The notes: a model not told the origin generated them from the letters alone. Shown: positions 17,262 through 25,984, numbered from the stretch's first letter. The stretch is 64,000 nt of DNA from CAYOHG01 sp964465125 (GCA_964465125.1 CAYXIO010000006.1:1-64000); one strand, 5' to 3'. Translations and numbers: made by a program.

Positions 17262-17364
17262 CGCGCTCGCATTCGCGCTGACGGTGCGCGGGGCGACTGC
17301 GCAGGCTTTTCGATGGATCGCGTGCGCGGGGGACGTGGTCCGGCCCGCAAGGGGGTGAGCGTCG

Positions 17365-18243
17365 ATGAACGTATTGCAGCGAGTCCACCGGATCCATCCG
17401 CTCATTCGCTGGCCGACCAAGCTCATTCTGTTCGTGCTGATCACCGCTCTCGTTCTCTTCCCGAAGTGGTGGCTCGTCCCGACCTGGATCGAGCGGCTCC
17501 AGAATCTGAACTCGGTGATCGATGCGACGCACCCGGCCCTGGTCCAGCTCGAGCAGAAAGTACGCGAGAAGGTGCCGCCGGACGCGGCGCCCGCCGCCCT
17601 GCTCGAGATCGTCGAGAAGGTCGTCTACGAGCGCATTCCCTACGCCTGGGACTGGGATACGTGGGGCGTGATGGACTACCTGCCGACCACCGCCGAAGTG
17701 TTTGAGCTTGGCCGCGAGGATTGTGACGGGCGTGCGGTCGTGGCGGTTTCGCTGCTGCGGCACATGGGCGTCGAGGCCTGGCTGGTCAGTGACCTCCTGC
17801 ACGTCTGGGTCGAGACACCCGCCGGCGAGACGATGAACCCCACCGGCGGCCAGAAGACGCTCTCCGCGGCCCCCACCGACAGCCAGCCCGCGCAGCGCAC
17901 GCACATCACGCTGTCGGCCAAGGTGCTTCAGAATCTTTCGCGCGGCATGGCCTACGGCGTGGCGGCGTTTCCGCTGTCGCGCGAGGTGGTCATTCTCGCG
18001 TCCCTCTGCCTGCTGACGATTCATCCCTGGTCGAACGGCTGGCGGCGCGTCAGCGGCGTGCTGCTGTTCTGGATCGCGCTGCAACTGCTTCGCGACGTGG
18101 GCCGCCAGGCCGCCATGCAGATGCAGCCGATGGACGTCGCGCAGGCGATCGTCGCGGGCCTGTTGGCCCTGACGGCGTGGCTGGTGCTGGCGGTCAAAGC
18201 GGCAGGTTCAGAAGCGCGTTCTCCCGCAACGCCGCTTGAATGA
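17365..18243 (+). CDS. Transglutaminase-like membrane protein
   Basis: This 292-residue protein has a membrane helix at residues 19-35, a transglutaminase-like (papain-fold) domain at about 75-165, and two or three more helices after residue 195. The presumed catalytic Cys120 lies in GREDCDGRA, His146 in LLHVWVET and a polar third residue in MNPTGG (Asn158), matching the Cys-His-Asp/Asn layout of the superfamily. Substrate is unknown; a protease or cross-linking role at the envelope is possible. A GGGGGTGAG stretch precedes the ATG. Its 3' end overlaps the convergent YkgJ gene by 50 bases. Confidence 0.72.
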   Translation: MNVLQRVHRIHPLIRWPTKLILFVLITALVLFPKWWLVPTWIERLQNLNSVIDATHPALVQLEQKVREKVPPDAAPAALLEIVEKVVYERIPYAWDWDTWGVMDYLPTTAEVFELGREDCDGRAVVAVSLLRHMGVEAWLVSDLLHVWVETPAGETMNPTGGQKTLSAAPTDSQPAQRTHITLSAKVLQNLSRGMAYGVAAFPLSREVVILASLCLLTIHPWSNGWRRVSGVLLFWIALQLLRDVGRQAAMQMQPMDVAQAIVAGLLALTAWLVLAVKAAGSEARSPATPLE

Positions 18244-18661
18244 CCGGCAACGGGTGATGCGCGCCGCGGTTCATGCCGGGGCAGCCGCGCGCGGTGTTGC
18301 TCCAGGCGCGCTGCGAGTGCAGGTTGGAGGCCCAGAACGGCCAGGTGCGGCACTGCACCGGCCGGGCCGCGTGCACACGGCAGCGTGTGCGGCCGCCCGG
18401 GTCGCGGAGCAGAAACTCGCAGTCGCCGTCGGGCCGCTCGCGCAGGCTGCGTCGGGCGCCGTCCTTCCGCGTGTGGCGCTTTTCGAAATCCGCGACCGAC
18501 AGGTCGAGGCTGGCGGCCAGCGCCTGGATTTCCGCGTCGCTCACCCAGACGAATCCGGGCGCGCCGCTACAGCAGTTGCCGCATTGCGTGCACGCAAACG
18601 GCAATCCGTCCGCATACCAAGGTGCCGCCGAGGCGGCGCGCTGAGGATGGGTTTCAGCCAC
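18194..18661 (-). CDS. YkgJ family cysteine-cluster protein
   Basis: This 155-residue protein belongs to the YkgJ/UPF0153 zinc- or iron-chelating family. The N-terminal cluster CTQCGNCC (Cys24, 27, 30, 31) is diagnostic, followed by CEFL and by CRVHAARPVQCRTWPF, which complete the metal site. The biochemical role is unknown; some relatives are linked to Fe-S or oxidase maturation. The last 50 bases overlap the 3' end of the transglutaminase-like gene on the other strand. Confidence 0.85.
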   Translation of the reverse strand: MAETHPQRAASAAPWYADGLPFACTQCGNCCSGAPGFVWVSDAEIQALAASLDLSVADFEKRHTRKDGARRSLRERPDGDCEFLLRDPGGRTRCRVHAARPVQCRTWPFWASNLHSQRAWSNTARGCPGMNRGAHHPLPVIQAALRENALLNLPL

Positions 18662-18800
18662 CGGGTTCCCCTGCTTGATCCACGTGCGTCGTGCCCGTGA
18701 ATGCGTTTTGTCCGAAGCGAGAGTGTAGGCGCCGCCGGCGGGGGTTTCGAGCGTGCCGCCGGCGGCAGGTGCCGCTAAAAAAATGCCCCCGCAGCGGCTC

Positions 18801-18828
18801 TTGACGCGGGCAATCGTCCCGCTAATCT
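18801..18828 (+). promoter_or_regulatory. Sigma-70 promoter with internal dyad, upstream of the acidic protein
   Basis: TTGACG (18801-18806), 16 bases, TAATCT (18823-18828). The spacer carries the inverted repeat GCGGG-caatcgt-CCCGC (18806-18822), which could be an operator. The promoter is 70 bases before the chosen start at 18898. Confidence 0.55.
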
Positions 18829-18897
18829 GCCGCGCGCGCAGGCGAAAAGATGGCGCCGATCACCGCGATCGCGGGCGTTTTCGTGAGGAGATCAGGG

Positions 18898-19305
18898 ATG
18901 TTCCGGATGAGCGAGATTGCCGCTCAGGATATTGCAGCTTCGTTCGAACTCGAACGGCCGGGCGTTCTGCCCGATCATGCTCGCTCGCCAGACGTCGACG
19001 AACTCGACGGCGACGATCTCGATCGCGCGCAGCCCGGGTTCGACGGCGCCGACTCCAATTCGGACGACGACGATTCCCCGGTCGAGCTCGACGACGAACG
19101 AGGCGGCGCGCTGCGGCTGCGGGCCGCTCGTCGGCGCGACGACGACGACGATTTCGTCGATGACGACGACAGCGACGACCTCGACGAAGCGAACGAAGAC
19201 GACGACCTCGACGTGGACGGCGACCTCGACGAGGAGTTCGACGACGAAGACGACGACCTCGATGACGACGACGACGATCTCGACGACGACGACGAGGACG
19301 AGTAG
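18898..19305 (+). CDS. Extremely acidic Asp-rich protein
   Basis: This 136-residue protein has a C-terminal two-thirds that is mostly Asp and Glu with runs of up to five Asp, including FVDDDDSDDLDEAN and repeated DDLDDDD units. A single basic island (LRLRAARRR) lies near residues 77-85. No domain is recognised. The composition would suit cation binding, nucleic-acid mimicry or disorder. GAGGAG nine bases before the ATG supports this start over one 48 bases upstream, and a clear sigma-70 promoter precedes it. The GAC-rich coding sequence is prone to length change by slippage. Confidence 0.6.
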   Translation: MFRMSEIAAQDIAASFELERPGVLPDHARSPDVDELDGDDLDRAQPGFDGADSNSDDDDSPVELDDERGGALRLRAARRRDDDDDFVDDDDSDDLDEANEDDDLDVDGDLDEEFDDEDDDLDDDDDDLDDDDEDE

Positions 19306-19578
19306 CTGATCCAGCGGAAGCGCCGCGCCGGGCACCCGCTCGCGGCGCGATTCCGGCCCGCCGGGCTCCCCCGTTTGCGATTGCGCTGACCGTCGCGGCG
19401 CTTCGCGCTCACTTCGACCCGCGCAGCGCCCTGCCCGAGAGGTCCTGTAATGCGCGCTTGCTGCGCCGGACCCTGCGCCGTCGGCGGGAGGCACGCGCAT
19501 AGGACACGGTGCCTGGGACGACGGCGCTTTTCGGTTCTGCAACTCGCGGTCCGCACGGCATCCGCCGATACAGTCGGC

Positions 19579-20037
19579 ATGAACCTTCCATCATCCGCCA
19601 CGACCCCGCCGCGGCCGGCCTCTCTGCCGCCGGCGGCAGCGCCGATACCGCCGACGACTGGCGCAGCGCCTCCCTCCGGCGAACGCCGCCACTCCGTGGT
19701 CGACCGCCGTTCCGGTGCGGATCGCCGCGCCGCGGTTGATCGCCGCGCCGGCGAGGCGCCCTCGCAGTTCAACCGCAACCGTGGCCCCGGCCGTCGACTC
19801 ACGGATTACCGTCGCGACGCGGAAGAAGGCCACATGAATGAGGAGCAGCTCGAGTTCATCCAGGCGGTGGACGAGTACAAGCGCGTCAACAACCGCCCGT
19901 TCCCGACCTGGACCGAGGTGCTCGACCTGGTGCTGTACCTGGGCTATCGCAAGGTCGCACCGATCGGCGAGTTCAAGCTGACGCGCGGCCGGCAGAATCC
20001 GCTTCCTGACGCCGACGACGGCTCCGACGAGGCATGA
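19579..20037 (+). CDS. Small protein with Arg-rich DRR repeats and a conserved C-terminal helical domain
   Basis: This is a 152-residue protein. Residues 1-35 are Pro/Ala-rich. Residues 35-80 hold repeated RR-x-x-x-DRR-x-G motifs (VVDRRSGADRRAAVDRRAGE). Residues 86-130 are a compact helical domain (NEEQLEFIQAVDEYKRVNN, then FPTWTEVLDLVLYLGYRKV) of a type I associate with uncharacterised Planctomycetota proteins. A second possible start is the ATG at 19834, which would give only the 67-residue C-terminal domain and has GGAAGAAGG before it. Function is unknown. Confidence 0.6.
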   Translation: MNLPSSATTPPRPASLPPAAAPIPPTTGAAPPSGERRHSVVDRRSGADRRAAVDRRAGEAPSQFNRNRGPGRRLTDYRRDAEEGHMNEEQLEFIQAVDEYKRVNNRPFPTWTEVLDLVLYLGYRKVAPIGEFKLTRGRQNPLPDADDGSDEA

Positions 20038-20076
20038 CGCGCCCCGCCGCGATTTCCTCGCGTTCCCCGGGGCGCG
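20038..20076 (+). terminator. GC-rich hairpin directly after the stop codon
   Basis: CGCGCCCCG (20038-20046) pairs with CGGGGCGCG (20068-20076) across a 21-base loop. There is no U-tract, so it may be a weak or Rho-assisted terminator. It begins immediately after the stop of the DRR-repeat protein. Confidence 0.4.
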
Positions 20077-20304
20077 GTCCGGCCTGAACCGTGCCCGGGA
20101 AGCCTCAGGCCTCCGGCGGTCTCGTCTGCGTAGGTGCTTGCCGGCGCCCCGCCCTGTCGCTGAATGGAGCGCTCTTCGTCCGTGGTCGGATTGCCACCAG
20201 ATCTTCCCTCACGTCGTATAATTCCGGGGCTGTAGCACGCCGCCGCGAGCGTGATCGTGGCCGCACGGGACGCGGTTCACCCGTGTGGGCGGTGCCGGGC
20301 TCGC

Positions 20305-20333
20305 TTGACAGGACGATGCGGCGACCCTAGCCT
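20305..20333 (+). promoter_or_regulatory. Sigma-70 promoter of the rpmF-plsX-fabH-fabD operon
   Basis: A perfect TTGACA (20305-20310), 17 bases, TAGCCT (20328-20333). It lies 91 bases before rpmF in an intergenic region of about 390 bp (20038-20423) that holds no gene. A perfect TATAAT also occurs at 20217-20222 but its nearest -35-like TTGCCA is 20 bases away, so it is a weaker candidate second promoter. Confidence 0.6.
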
Positions 20334-20423
20334 CTCCCCATTCGGCCCAGCGGGGGGGCGGTCCAGGCTGGTCCGCTGGAACACGCGGGATGGTTGATCC
20401 GCGGCCCGCGTCCAGGAGTTTGC

Positions 20424-20609
20424 ATGCTTCCCGTAACCAAGAAGAGCAAAATGCGCAAGCGGACACGCCGTTCGCACCACGCGCTAGTGCCGGTTCACCT
20501 GATCGCGTGTCCGAAGTGCGGGCAGGCCAAGCTGCCCCACGGCGCCTGCAATAACTGCGGATACGTAAACGCCCACACCTCGATTCCGGTAGGTACGCGG
20601 GAGGCGTAA
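20424..20609 (+). CDS. rpmF: 50S ribosomal protein L32
   Basis: This 61-residue basic protein has the L32 signature: a basic N-terminus (KKSKMRKRTRRSHHAL) and a zinc-ribbon-like motif CPKCGQAKLPHGACNNCGY with four Cys. L32 is a large-subunit protein near the peptidyl-transferase region. AGGAG seven bases before the ATG supports this start. It leads the fatty-acid/phospholipid operon, the classic rpmF-plsX-fab order. Confidence 0.93.
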   Translation: MLPVTKKSKMRKRTRRSHHALVPVHLIACPKCGQAKLPHGACNNCGYVNAHTSIPVGTREA

Positions 20610-20614
20610 CCGCA

Positions 20615-21622
20615 ATGCGGATCGCGCTCGACGCGATGGGCGGGGACCATGCGCCCCGCGAGATTCTGCTTGGCGGGGTCGCCGGGCTGGAGCATCTTGG
20701 TCCGGACGATCGGCTGCTGGTCTACGGTCCGCGCGACCGGGTTACGGATGAGCTGCGCGAGGTCGGGCTCAACGATCCGCGCGTCGAAATCGTTCATTGC
20801 ACGCAGACCGTCGACATGGGCGACAACCCGGTCGACGCCCTCCGTCAGAAGCGCGATTCCACCATCGTTCGAATGGCGACCGATGCGGGCAAGGGGCAGG
20901 TTGACGGGCTGATCTCGGCCGGCAACACCGGTGCCTTCGCCGCCGCCTGCCAGTTCAAGGTCGGCCCCATGCCGGGCGTCTCGCGGCCTGGCATCGCCGT
21001 GGCGCTGCCGACCTTTCACGGCCCGGTGATCGTCTGCGACGTGGGCGCCAATGTCACCCCGAAGCCGCATCACCTCTACGAGTACGCCCGCATGTGCACG
21101 GTCTACGCCCAGGCGGTCCTGGGCGTGGAGCAGACGCACGTCGGGATCATCACGATCGGTGAGGAGGAGGCCAAGGGGACGCCTCTCGTGAAAGAGGCGC
21201 GGGCGCTGCTCAAGGCCGACAGTTCGATCGACTTCATCGGCAACGTCGAGGGCCGCGACATCTTCGCCGGCGCCGGAAACGTCTTCATCTGCGACGGCTT
21301 CACCGGCAACGTCATTCTGAAGCTCACCGAAGGCCTCGCCGAAGGCCTCTTCAAGACCATCTTCCGCGAGATCGGACAGGAAGATCCGAACCTGGCCCGC
21401 CACTGGCAGCCGGTCGTCGAGCGCATCTGGAAGCGGCACGACTTCGCCGACTACGGCGGCGCTCCGCTGCTGGGGCTGAACAGCGTCGCGATCATCTGCC
21501 ACGGGCGCAGCGACCGCCGCGCGATCGGCAACGCGATCCGCGTTACCGCCGACGCGCACCGCAAGGGGGTCAATGCGGCCATTGCGGCGCGCATGGCGAG
21601 CGGGCACGAGGGCGCGGCATGA
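20615..21622 (+). CDS. plsX: Phosphate acyltransferase PlsX
   Basis: This 335-residue protein makes acyl-phosphate from acyl-ACP, the first committed step towards phosphatidic acid by the PlsX/PlsY route. Family motifs are present: an N-terminal IALDAMGGDHAPREI, GLISAGNTGA in the middle and CDGFTGNVILKLTEG towards the C-terminus. Length is normal. It starts five bases after rpmF and overlaps fabH by four bases (ATGA), indicating translational coupling. Confidence 0.96.
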   Translation: MRIALDAMGGDHAPREILLGGVAGLEHLGPDDRLLVYGPRDRVTDELREVGLNDPRVEIVHCTQTVDMGDNPVDALRQKRDSTIVRMATDAGKGQVDGLISAGNTGAFAAACQFKVGPMPGVSRPGIAVALPTFHGPVIVCDVGANVTPKPHHLYEYARMCTVYAQAVLGVEQTHVGIITIGEEEAKGTPLVKEARALLKADSSIDFIGNVEGRDIFAGAGNVFICDGFTGNVILKLTEGLAEGLFKTIFREIGQEDPNLARHWQPVVERIWKRHDFADYGGAPLLGLNSVAIICHGRSDRRAIGNAIRVTADAHRKGVNAAIAARMASGHEGAA

Positions 21623-22611
21623 ACCTGTCCTGGCCGGTTGAAGTCGCGGGCTCAGGCATGAGCGTCCCCGAGAAGATCGTCACCAACGACGACTTTGCGC
21701 GGCGGCTGGACACCTCGGACGAGTGGATCGTTCAGCGCACCGGCATTCGCGAGCGGCGCATGTCGGCGCCGGGCAGCGCGACGCTGCGGCTGGCCCGCGA
21801 AGCGGCGCAGCGCGCCATGGACGCGGCCGGCGTGGGGCCCAAGGACATCGACGTTATCGTCAACGCCACCATCACACCCGAGCACCCGCTTCCCTCGACC
21901 GCCTGCGAACTTCAGCACGCGCTGGGTTGCCGCTGGATTCCCTCGTTCGACCTTGCCGCCGCCTGCTCCGGCTTCATCTACGGTCTGGTCAACGGCGCGC
22001 AGTTCGTCGTGACCGGCTGGGCGCGGCACGCGCTGGTGCTGGGCGTGGATTGCATGACCCGCATGGCCGACCTGGACGACCGCGCCACCGCGGTTCTCTT
22101 CGGCGACGGCGCGGGCGCGGTGGTGCTTCGCCGAACGGAGCAGCCGGGCCGCGGGATACTGGCGGCCCGACTGGGCGCGGACGGCAGCGGCGCGCCGCTG
22201 ATCTGGGTGCCCGCGGGGGGTTCGGCCGAACCGGCCTCGATCCGCACGGTCAACGAGAAACTCCATCACATGCGCATGCGCGGCCGCGAGGTCTACAAGT
22301 TCGCCATCACGCAGATGCAGGAGATCATGCAGCAGACGCTGGATGACGCCGGCGTGAACAAGGCCGACCTCGCCATGCTCGTGCCGCACCAGTCCAACCT
22401 GCGCATCATCGAGGCTGCCTGCGCCAAGCTCGGTTTCCCGCTCGAGAAGGTCTGGGTTAATATTGATCGGTTCGGCAACACGTCCGCCGCTTCCGTGCCG
22501 ATGGCGCTGCATGAGGCGCGCACCTCGGGTCGGCTGCGTCCGGGCGATCTGGTTCTCCTCGTCGCGTTCGGCGCGGGACTGACGTGGGGTTCTGTCTTAT
22601 TGAGGATCTAA
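21619..22611 (+). CDS. fabH: Beta-ketoacyl-ACP synthase III
   Basis: This 330-residue enzyme condenses acetyl-CoA (or another primer) with malonyl-ACP to start fatty-acid synthesis. The catalytic triad is visible: Cys116 in DLAAACSGFIYGL, His257 in VPHQSNLRIIEA and Asn287 in DRFGNTSAASVPMA. Length and motifs are normal for FabH. It overlaps plsX by four bases and is one base from fabD. Confidence 0.96.
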   Translation: MNLSWPVEVAGSGMSVPEKIVTNDDFARRLDTSDEWIVQRTGIRERRMSAPGSATLRLAREAAQRAMDAAGVGPKDIDVIVNATITPEHPLPSTACELQHALGCRWIPSFDLAAACSGFIYGLVNGAQFVVTGWARHALVLGVDCMTRMADLDDRATAVLFGDGAGAVVLRRTEQPGRGILAARLGADGSGAPLIWVPAGGSAEPASIRTVNEKLHHMRMRGREVYKFAITQMQEIMQQTLDDAGVNKADLAMLVPHQSNLRIIEAACAKLGFPLEKVWVNIDRFGNTSAASVPMALHEARTSGRLRPGDLVLLVAFGAGLTWGSVLLRI

Positions 22612-22612
22612 A

Positions 22613-23551
22613 GTGAGCAAACAGGCCGTTCTCTTCCCCGGACAGGGGGCGCAACTGGTCGGTATGGGCAAGGATGTCGCCGACGAGTTTCCGATCGCCG
22701 CCGAGACATTCTCCCAGGCGGATGAAATCCTCGGGTTCGCTTTGTCAAGGCTCTGCTTCGACGGGCCGGCCGACGTGCTGGCCAATGAGACCGACGTGCA
22801 GCAGCCCGCCATCTTCGTCACCAGCGTTGCGCTCTATCGCGCGGCGCTGGAAACCTCCCTCATCGATCCGTCCCAGATCGTCGCGATGGCCGGACTGAGT
22901 CTGGGCGAGTACACCGCTCTGCATCTGGCCGGCGCGCTGTCGTTCGAGGACGCGCTGCGGCTGGTGCATCGTCGCGGCACGCTGATGCAGGAGGCGGCCC
23001 GCGCTTCCGGCGGCGGCATGGTCTGCCTGATGGGCCTGAGCGAGAACGAAGTGCTCGCGCTGTGCGAGCGAGTGGCCCCCAGCGGGTACCTCCGTCCGGC
23101 CAACTTCAACTGCCCCGGGCAGATCGTCGTCTCCGGCGATCAAACGGCCTGCGAGGCGGCCGCGGCGCTGGCCGACGAAGCCGGCGGCAAGGTCGTGCCG
23201 CTGGCCGTCGCGGGCGCGTTTCACAGCGATCACATGCGCCCGGCCGCCAACGCGCTGCGCGCGAATCTCAACGCCACCGCGTTCGCCCGCCCGAAGCTGC
23301 GCGTGCTCGCCAACGTCGACGCGCAAGACCACGCCGCGCCCGACGCCATCCGCGAGAGCCTCTACCTCCAGGTCTTCAATCCGGTTCGATGGCAGGCCTG
23401 CGTCGAGCGCCTGCTGGCCGACGGCGTCGAGGAATTCTGGGAGGTCGGGCCGAACCGCGTTCTGACCGGGCTGATGCGGAAGATCAACCGCCGCGCCAAG
23501 ATCACGAACGTGAGCAAGTCGGCCGACCTGACCGCGGCCGTGACGGTGTAG
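22613..23551 (+). CDS. fabD: Malonyl-CoA:ACP transacylase
   Basis: This 312-residue enzyme transfers malonyl from CoA to ACP. The N-terminal LFPGQGAQ motif, the nucleophile Ser96 in GLSLGEYTAL and the catalytic His204 in GAFHSDHM are all present. It begins with GTG one base after the fabH stop, so it is translationally coupled. A palindromic repeat cluster follows its stop codon and separates it from fabG. Confidence 0.95.
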   Translation: MSKQAVLFPGQGAQLVGMGKDVADEFPIAAETFSQADEILGFALSRLCFDGPADVLANETDVQQPAIFVTSVALYRAALETSLIDPSQIVAMAGLSLGEYTALHLAGALSFEDALRLVHRRGTLMQEAARASGGGMVCLMGLSENEVLALCERVAPSGYLRPANFNCPGQIVVSGDQTACEAAAALADEAGGKVVPLAVAGAFHSDHMRPAANALRANLNATAFARPKLRVLANVDAQDHAAPDAIRESLYLQVFNPVRWQACVERLLADGVEEFWEVGPNRVLTGLMRKINRRAKITNVSKSADLTAAVTV

Positions 23552-23560
23552 CCCGCCGGC

Positions 23561-23645
23561 TGTGGCACCGGTTTTCAACCGGTGAATCTGTGACCTGTGG
23601 CACCGGTTTTCAACCGGTGAAATCGGGGAGCACCGGTTTCCAATC
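23561..23645. repeat. Tandem palindromic repeats between fabD and fabG
   Basis: Two identical 25-bp copies (23561-23585 and 23596-23620) each contain the palindrome CACCGGTT-ttc-AACCGGTG (8-bp arms). A third, decayed half copy lies at 23631-23645. The hairpins sit just after fabD and could terminate or attenuate transcription. They resemble dispersed intergenic palindromes rather than a transposon, since no transposase is near. Confidence 0.75.
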
Positions 23646-23823
23646 AATGATCCCGTCTACTTCGTGTTCGCTGCGGTCTTGCGTCCCCGGCGCTGGCCGA
23701 TAGGACCGGATTTCGCGTACCATGCACACGCGAACCTAAGCGAAGCGCGCCGCCCGATACGGGGCGCGCTTCGTGGCTTTCCGCCGCCGAACTCGGGTCG
23801 CCTTCGTGCCCCAGGAGATTGCC

Positions 23824-24564
23824 ATGTCGCTTGAAGGACAGGTCGCACTGGTCACCGGCGCCTCGCGCGGCATCGGCCAGGCCATCTGCGTCTCGCTCGC
23901 CGAGGCCGGCGCGCGCGTCGTGGCCGCTTCCCGAAACACGCCGGCCATCGAGTCGTGGCTGGGAGAGCACGCCCGGCTGCGCGAACGCATCAGCCCGCTT
24001 GCTCTCGACGTCGACGACCGGGCCGCGTGCGAATCCGCCGTCGAGCAGACCGCGGCGCGTTTCGAGCGGCTCGATATCCTGGTCAACAACGCCGGCATCA
24101 CGCGCGACACGCTCGTCATGAGCATGGAGGACGCGCAGTTCGACGAGGTCATCAACACCAATCTGCGCTCGGCGTTCTGGCTGATCCGGACGGCGAGCCG
24201 ATTCATGCTGCGCCAGCGCCGCGGGCGGATCATCAACATCTCGAGCGTGACGGGCATCGCCGGCAACCCCGGGCAGGCCAATTACGCCGCCGCCAAGGCC
24301 GGGCTGATCGGCCTCACCAAGTCCGTCGCGAAAGAGCTGGGCAAGCGCGGCATCACCTGCAACGCGGTCGCTCCGGGCTTCATCGCCACGCCGATGACCG
24401 ATGTGCTGCCTGAGAAGCTCAAGGAAAAGGTCAAAGAGCTGGTGCCGATGCAGCGCTTCGGCTCGCCGGAGGAAGTCGCCCCGCTCGTCACGTTCCTCGC
24501 GGGCCCGGGCGCGAGCTACATCACGGGCCAGGTGTTCGTCGTCGACGGCGGGTTGCATACGTAG
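23824..24564 (+). CDS. fabG: 3-oxoacyl-ACP reductase
   Basis: This 246-residue NADPH-dependent short-chain dehydrogenase reduces beta-ketoacyl-ACP. The cofactor motif TGASRGIG, NNAG and the catalytic Ser141, Tyr154 and Lys158 (in NYAAAKAG) are present, and the length is typical of FabG. I chose the ATG at 23824 because AGGAG precedes it; the frame is open a further 51 bases upstream. It follows fabD after a 272-bp spacer with palindromic repeats. The usual next genes acpP and fabF are absent; a phosphofructokinase follows. Confidence 0.93.
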   Translation: MSLEGQVALVTGASRGIGQAICVSLAEAGARVVAASRNTPAIESWLGEHARLRERISPLALDVDDRAACESAVEQTAARFERLDILVNNAGITRDTLVMSMEDAQFDEVINTNLRSAFWLIRTASRFMLRQRRGRIINISSVTGIAGNPGQANYAAAKAGLIGLTKSVAKELGKRGITCNAVAPGFIATPMTDVLPEKLKEKVKELVPMQRFGSPEEVAPLVTFLAGPGASYITGQVFVVDGGLHT

Positions 24565-24565
24565 C

Positions 24566-24838
24566 GGGGAGAGACGGAGCGACGGAGAGACGAAGAGACA
24601 GAGAGACGAAGTGCGCGGGGCGGCGTTCTCCGCGCCCCGCGCCCGTGGCCCCGTTTCGCGGCCCGCGCCCTTTCCCGCCTTCCCCCCTTGCCTCCCGCCC
24701 CTTCAACCCGGTGTCCCCGTGTCCGTGTGTCCCTTCGTCCCTTCCCCACTGCGCCTTGTCATCTCTCGGCCCCTTTCTTCCCATTCACTCGCTCTACAAT
24801 CTGGCCGATAATACTTGCAGCGCTTGCGGAGTCCTGCC
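24566..24838. repeat. Low-complexity purine-rich then pyrimidine-rich spacer
   Basis: After fabG, bases 24566-24612 are built from GACGGAG/GACGAAG-like purine words. About 24660-24790 is strongly pyrimidine-rich on the same strand (CCTTCGTCCC-like words). Partial complementarity could allow a long imperfect hairpin. A similar short arrangement occurs at 42479-42558. No gene is seen. Confidence 0.5.
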
Positions 24839-25948
24839 ATGGCCGGAAATTCGAATCGTGTTCATCGCATCGGCGTGCTCACCGGCGGCGGCGACTGCCC
24901 CGGGCTCAACGCCGTCATCCGCGTCGTCACCAAGGCCGCCATCAACAAGCTCGAGCTCGAAGTCATGGGCATCGAGGACGGCTTCCTCGGGCTGATCCGC
25001 AACCGGATGCACCCGCTCAAGACCGACGACGTCTCCAACATCCTCACCCGCGGCGGGACCATCCTCGGCACCAGCAACACCGCCGACCCGGCCCGCTTCG
25101 CCGTCGGCAAGGGCAACGACGGCAAGCCGCTCTTCGAGGACGTCACCAACCGGGTCGTCGAGCACGTCCGCGAGCGCCACATCGACGCCCTGGTCTGCAT
25201 CGGCGGCGACGGCACGATGTCCGGCGCCGCGCACCTGGTGCGCAACGGCATCCCCTGCATCGGCGTGCCCAAGACGATCGACAACGACCTGATGCACACG
25301 GACATCACGTTCGGCTTCACGACCGCGGTTCAGACGGCGACCGAGTGCCTCGACCGGATTCACTCGACGGCGTCGAGCCATCATCGCGTCATGCTGGTCG
25401 AGCTGATGGGCCGCAACGCCGGCTGGCTGACGATGCACGCCGGCCTGGCCAGCGGGGCCGACGTGATTCTCGTGCCCGAGATTCCGTACAACCTCGATTC
25501 GATCTGCGAGTGCTGCATGGACCGCTCGAAGCGCGGCAAGCGCTTCACGCTGATTGCCGTCTCCGAGGGCGCCAAACCCGCCGGCGGCAAGCAGGTCGTC
25601 AACCGCGTCGTGCACGAAAGCCACGACCCGTTCCGCCTCGGCGGCGTCAGCGCCGTCCTTTCCGAGGAAATCTCCGCCCGCACCGGCCTCGAAACGCGCG
25701 CCACGATCCTCGGGCACGTACAGCGCGGCGGAACGCCGGTGGCGTTCGACCGCGTGCTCGCGACGCACTTCGGGCACAAGGCGGTGCAGCTCGTGGCGAC
25801 GCGCGAGTGGAACCAGCTCGTGGTCATGCAGCACGGCGAGACGACCACCGTTCCCATCGAGCAGGTCGCCAACCGCCAGCGCACGATGGAGCTGGATGAT
25901 CCGCTGATCGGCATGGCCCGCGCGGTCGGGACGTGCATGGGCGATTAG
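24839..25948 (+). CDS. pfkA: 6-phosphofructokinase (group III, ATP- or PPi-type)
   Basis: This 369-residue protein phosphorylates fructose 6-phosphate in glycolysis. Motifs are GVLTGGGDCPGLN (N-terminus), CIGGDGTMSG, PKTIDND (catalytic Asp) and LVELMGRNAGW. The glycine in GGDG is the ATP-type residue, while the Lys in PKTIDND is the PPi-type residue. This combination is typical of group III enzymes such as actinobacterial ATP-PFKs, so phosphoryl donor cannot be fixed from sequence alone. I chose the ATG at 24839 because the conserved N-terminus begins there. It is followed by a repeat-rich spacer before uvrA. Confidence 0.9.
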   Translation: MAGNSNRVHRIGVLTGGGDCPGLNAVIRVVTKAAINKLELEVMGIEDGFLGLIRNRMHPLKTDDVSNILTRGGTILGTSNTADPARFAVGKGNDGKPLFEDVTNRVVEHVRERHIDALVCIGGDGTMSGAAHLVRNGIPCIGVPKTIDNDLMHTDITFGFTTAVQTATECLDRIHSTASSHHRVMLVELMGRNAGWLTMHAGLASGADVILVPEIPYNLDSICECCMDRSKRGKRFTLIAVSEGAKPAGGKQVVNRVVHESHDPFRLGGVSAVLSEEISARTGLETRATILGHVQRGGTPVAFDRVLATHFGHKAVQLVATREWNQLVVMQHGETTTVPIEQVANRQRTMELDDPLIGMARAVGTCMGD

Positions 25949-25984
25949 CTGCGTTTCGGTTCCTCGCGCCGGCGTCATTACGCG

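Noticed and set aside
14397..17444. Minus-strand open frame of 1015 codons opposite the Ser/Thr kinase
   Set aside because: Arg/His/Asp-rich antisense reading with no motifs; the plus strand encodes a complete kinase and propeller.
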